The notes beneath the pieces were generated by a model. That model was not told the origin of the DNA and did no database searches. It was given only the letters and a program-made list of their open reading frames with translations. The position numbers and the translations under genes are program-made. A stretch of DNA of 64,000 nucleotides from Cyclina sinensis (lineage: Eukaryota > Mollusca > Bivalvia > Venerida > Veneridae): positions 15,971,388 to 16,035,387 of the forward strand of contig JAAONU010000002.1 of NCBI GenBank assembly GCA_012932295.1. The letters are read 5' to 3'. Below are positions 62,195 through 64,000 of this stretch, one piece after another. Every line of letters starts with the position of its first letter. Position 1 is the stretch's first letter.

Positions 62195-62912
62195 TCTGAT
62201 AAAGGGGAATAACTCTTAAAATAGGCAAGGTAGAGTTATTGGACTTGCACACTGCACTACCTACCAATGTGCTCTGTCAGTGTATGAAATTTGAATAAAA
62301 TCCCTCAAGTAGTTTTGGAGTTATGCTCCGGACAAAATTTATCAAGTAATTCTGATAAAGGGGAATAACATTAAAAATAGGCAAGGCAGAGTTATTGTTC
62401 TTGCACACTGCACTACCTACCAATGTGCTCTGTCAGTGTATGAAGTTTGAATAAAATCCCTCAAGTAGTTTTAGAGTTATGCTCTGGACAAAATTTATCA
62501 AGTAATTCTGATAAAGGGGAATACCTCTACAAATAGGCAAGGTAAAGTTTTTGGACTTGCACACTGCACTACCTAACAATGTGCTCTGTAAGTGTATGAA
62601 GTTTGAATAAAATCCCTCAAGTAGTTTTGGAGTTATGCTCCGGACAAAATTTATCAAGTAAATTTGATAAAGCGGAATAACTCTAAAAAAGGCATGGTAG
62701 AGTTATTGCACTTGCACATTGCACTATCTACCAATGTGCTCTGTCAGTGTATGAAGTTTGAATATAATCCCTCAAGTAGTTTTGGAGTTATGCTCCGGAC
62801 AAAATTGTTTCGGACGGACGGACGCACGGATGCACGAACGCACAGACGCACGGACGCACGGACGGACGAAGGGCATTTCTAATATCCCATCCGCCTTTGG
62901 CGGGGGGATAAA
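62195..62912. mobile_element. Same family, copy 2, with about four 157-bp internal repeats
   Basis: Units start at about 62197, 62355, 62512 and 62669 with CTGATAAAGGGGAATAACTC and run through CACTGCACTACCTACCAATG, TTTTGGAGTTATGCTCCGGAC and AAAATTTATCAAGTAA. The right end has a CGGACGGACGCACGG run, then a CCGCCTTTGGCGG hairpin and GGGGATAA. The left inverted end is missing. Confidence 0.75.
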
Positions 62913-64000
62913 TTAGAAACTCCAGATCAAAATTGGCCATGCCCTGAGGTCACTTAATTTTTCATAGGTTTCGGTAGGAAAAACTGTTGTTATATTGCAC
63001 CACATACAATCCACACTCGGTATGTCAAAATCGCGTAAGTCAAATTTCCGGCTGCGATTGCCAACTGCGCTTAAATTAGGATCTAAATTGTCACTAATAA
63101 ATATGTTATTGGTGAGAAATTTATGTTGATTTAATGAAATCACCTGACTTGATTGAAATGCACTACAGTGATTTTACTTGTCACTAAGCGAAGAAATTTT
63201 TGGGATGATACATTCTTTAATTTTAACAAATTTGAGTGAATAAAAATTCAGTATTGGAATGTTCTTTTATGTTTCTATATTAGCTCCACATATTTTATGT
63301 ATGTGCGTCAAAAGTTATGTTAAATGTACATTAAAAAGTTTCTTAGTGTACCTGTAGTTACCCGCTGTCTATTTATAGTATGTGTACATGTTAGTTTTTA
63401 CCTGTGTCGCATCTTTTGTATAAAATATAACACACTGTCTGGTTTTCATACGCCCAAGTAGGATGAATCAGGTTTTAATTAAGCCTACATCTGAAGAGAA
63501 AAATGAGCTGGTCTGAAACCAGGGTAAGTTTTGGGAATATGTCGTGTACTCGAGTCAAAAAGAAAATCAGTTTTACCGGTATTTCCCGTAAATTACTTTT
63601 TGGTAAAATATAAGTCAGGTAGTGCTTTACCTTCAAGACTTGAATTTGACTGTCATGGGGATGCTTTTTAATTACTTGAATCACATTTTATGAGCATTGC
63701 TGCCTTGTACAGGACAATAAACCTATATCTGCCACAAAACAATGTTAGGTACACCAGCTCCGAACATATCGAATTCCGAATTAGTCAAAGTAATTTACTT
63801 GGTCCGCCAGAATTAAAGATATTGAGATTGGACCATATATATATATATATTTTTCCCTCTGCAACAATAAGGCCTAAAGTTTAGATATTTGACATGAAGT
63901 ATTATTGTTACGGTCTTGTGCATATCTTCCTATAATTCCTATAAATAAGGTTGTATTCCTATAAATACAACCTCTGACTACTACGTCAGGAAATCGATTC
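62913..64000. other. Intergenic DNA, nothing recognised
   Basis: No gene is supported. A short (AT)n run lies at 63837-63853. Confidence 0.4.

Overview
The window is animal nuclear DNA and looks like a marine bivalve mollusc. Coding sequence sits in many small exons with GT-AG introns, the background is AT-rich, and repeats fill the gaps. The bivalve assignment is an inference from the style of the repeats, such as the 'CACCTGAGC...' family and the short GC-rich element ending 'GGCGGGGGGATAA'. No sequence was searched.

One very large plus-strand gene dominates (CDS 8764 to 44896). I assembled 52 coding exons by joining splice sites with compatible phases. The sum is 11,874 nt, a multiple of three, giving 3,957 codons plus a TGA stop. 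In order the protein has: a signal peptide; a 1,260-residue Ser/Thr/Gly/Ala mucin domain in one exon; six calcium-binding-type EGF domains; NIDO; AMOP; a von Willebrand D domain with a GDPH motif; a linker with a cadherin/PKD-like strand pattern; about 32 more EGF domains; a SEA-like module; one transmembrane helix; and a tyrosine-rich tail of about 115 residues. NIDO-AMOP-VWD-EGF-TM is the core of MUC4 and of the mucin-like proteins known from invertebrates, so this is a membrane-tethered, MUC4-like giant mucin. Its EGF part shows duplication at several scales: single exons, two-exon blocks, five-exon blocks, and two decayed exon relics inside introns.

Upstream (1-8740) I find no convincing host gene. 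There are two opposed copies of a tRNA-derived SINE, a 155-bp palindrome, the 3' end of a LINE reverse transcriptase, a large inverted repeat (arms about 470 bp), and degenerate tandem repeats that carry nuclear-receptor-like half-sites close to the gene.

Downstream (44897-64000) the DNA is dominated by mobile elements and satellites: a 200-bp tandem triplication, a 700-bp bivalve-type repeat, a 160-bp repeat array, a 1.4-kb satellite interrupted by a hAT-like MITE with an exact 8-bp target duplication, a broken pogo-type transposase with a zinc-finger tail, a decayed Ty3-type retrotransposon with one LTR, and an element with GC-rich inverted ends and internal 157-bp repeats. No second intact host gene is visible.
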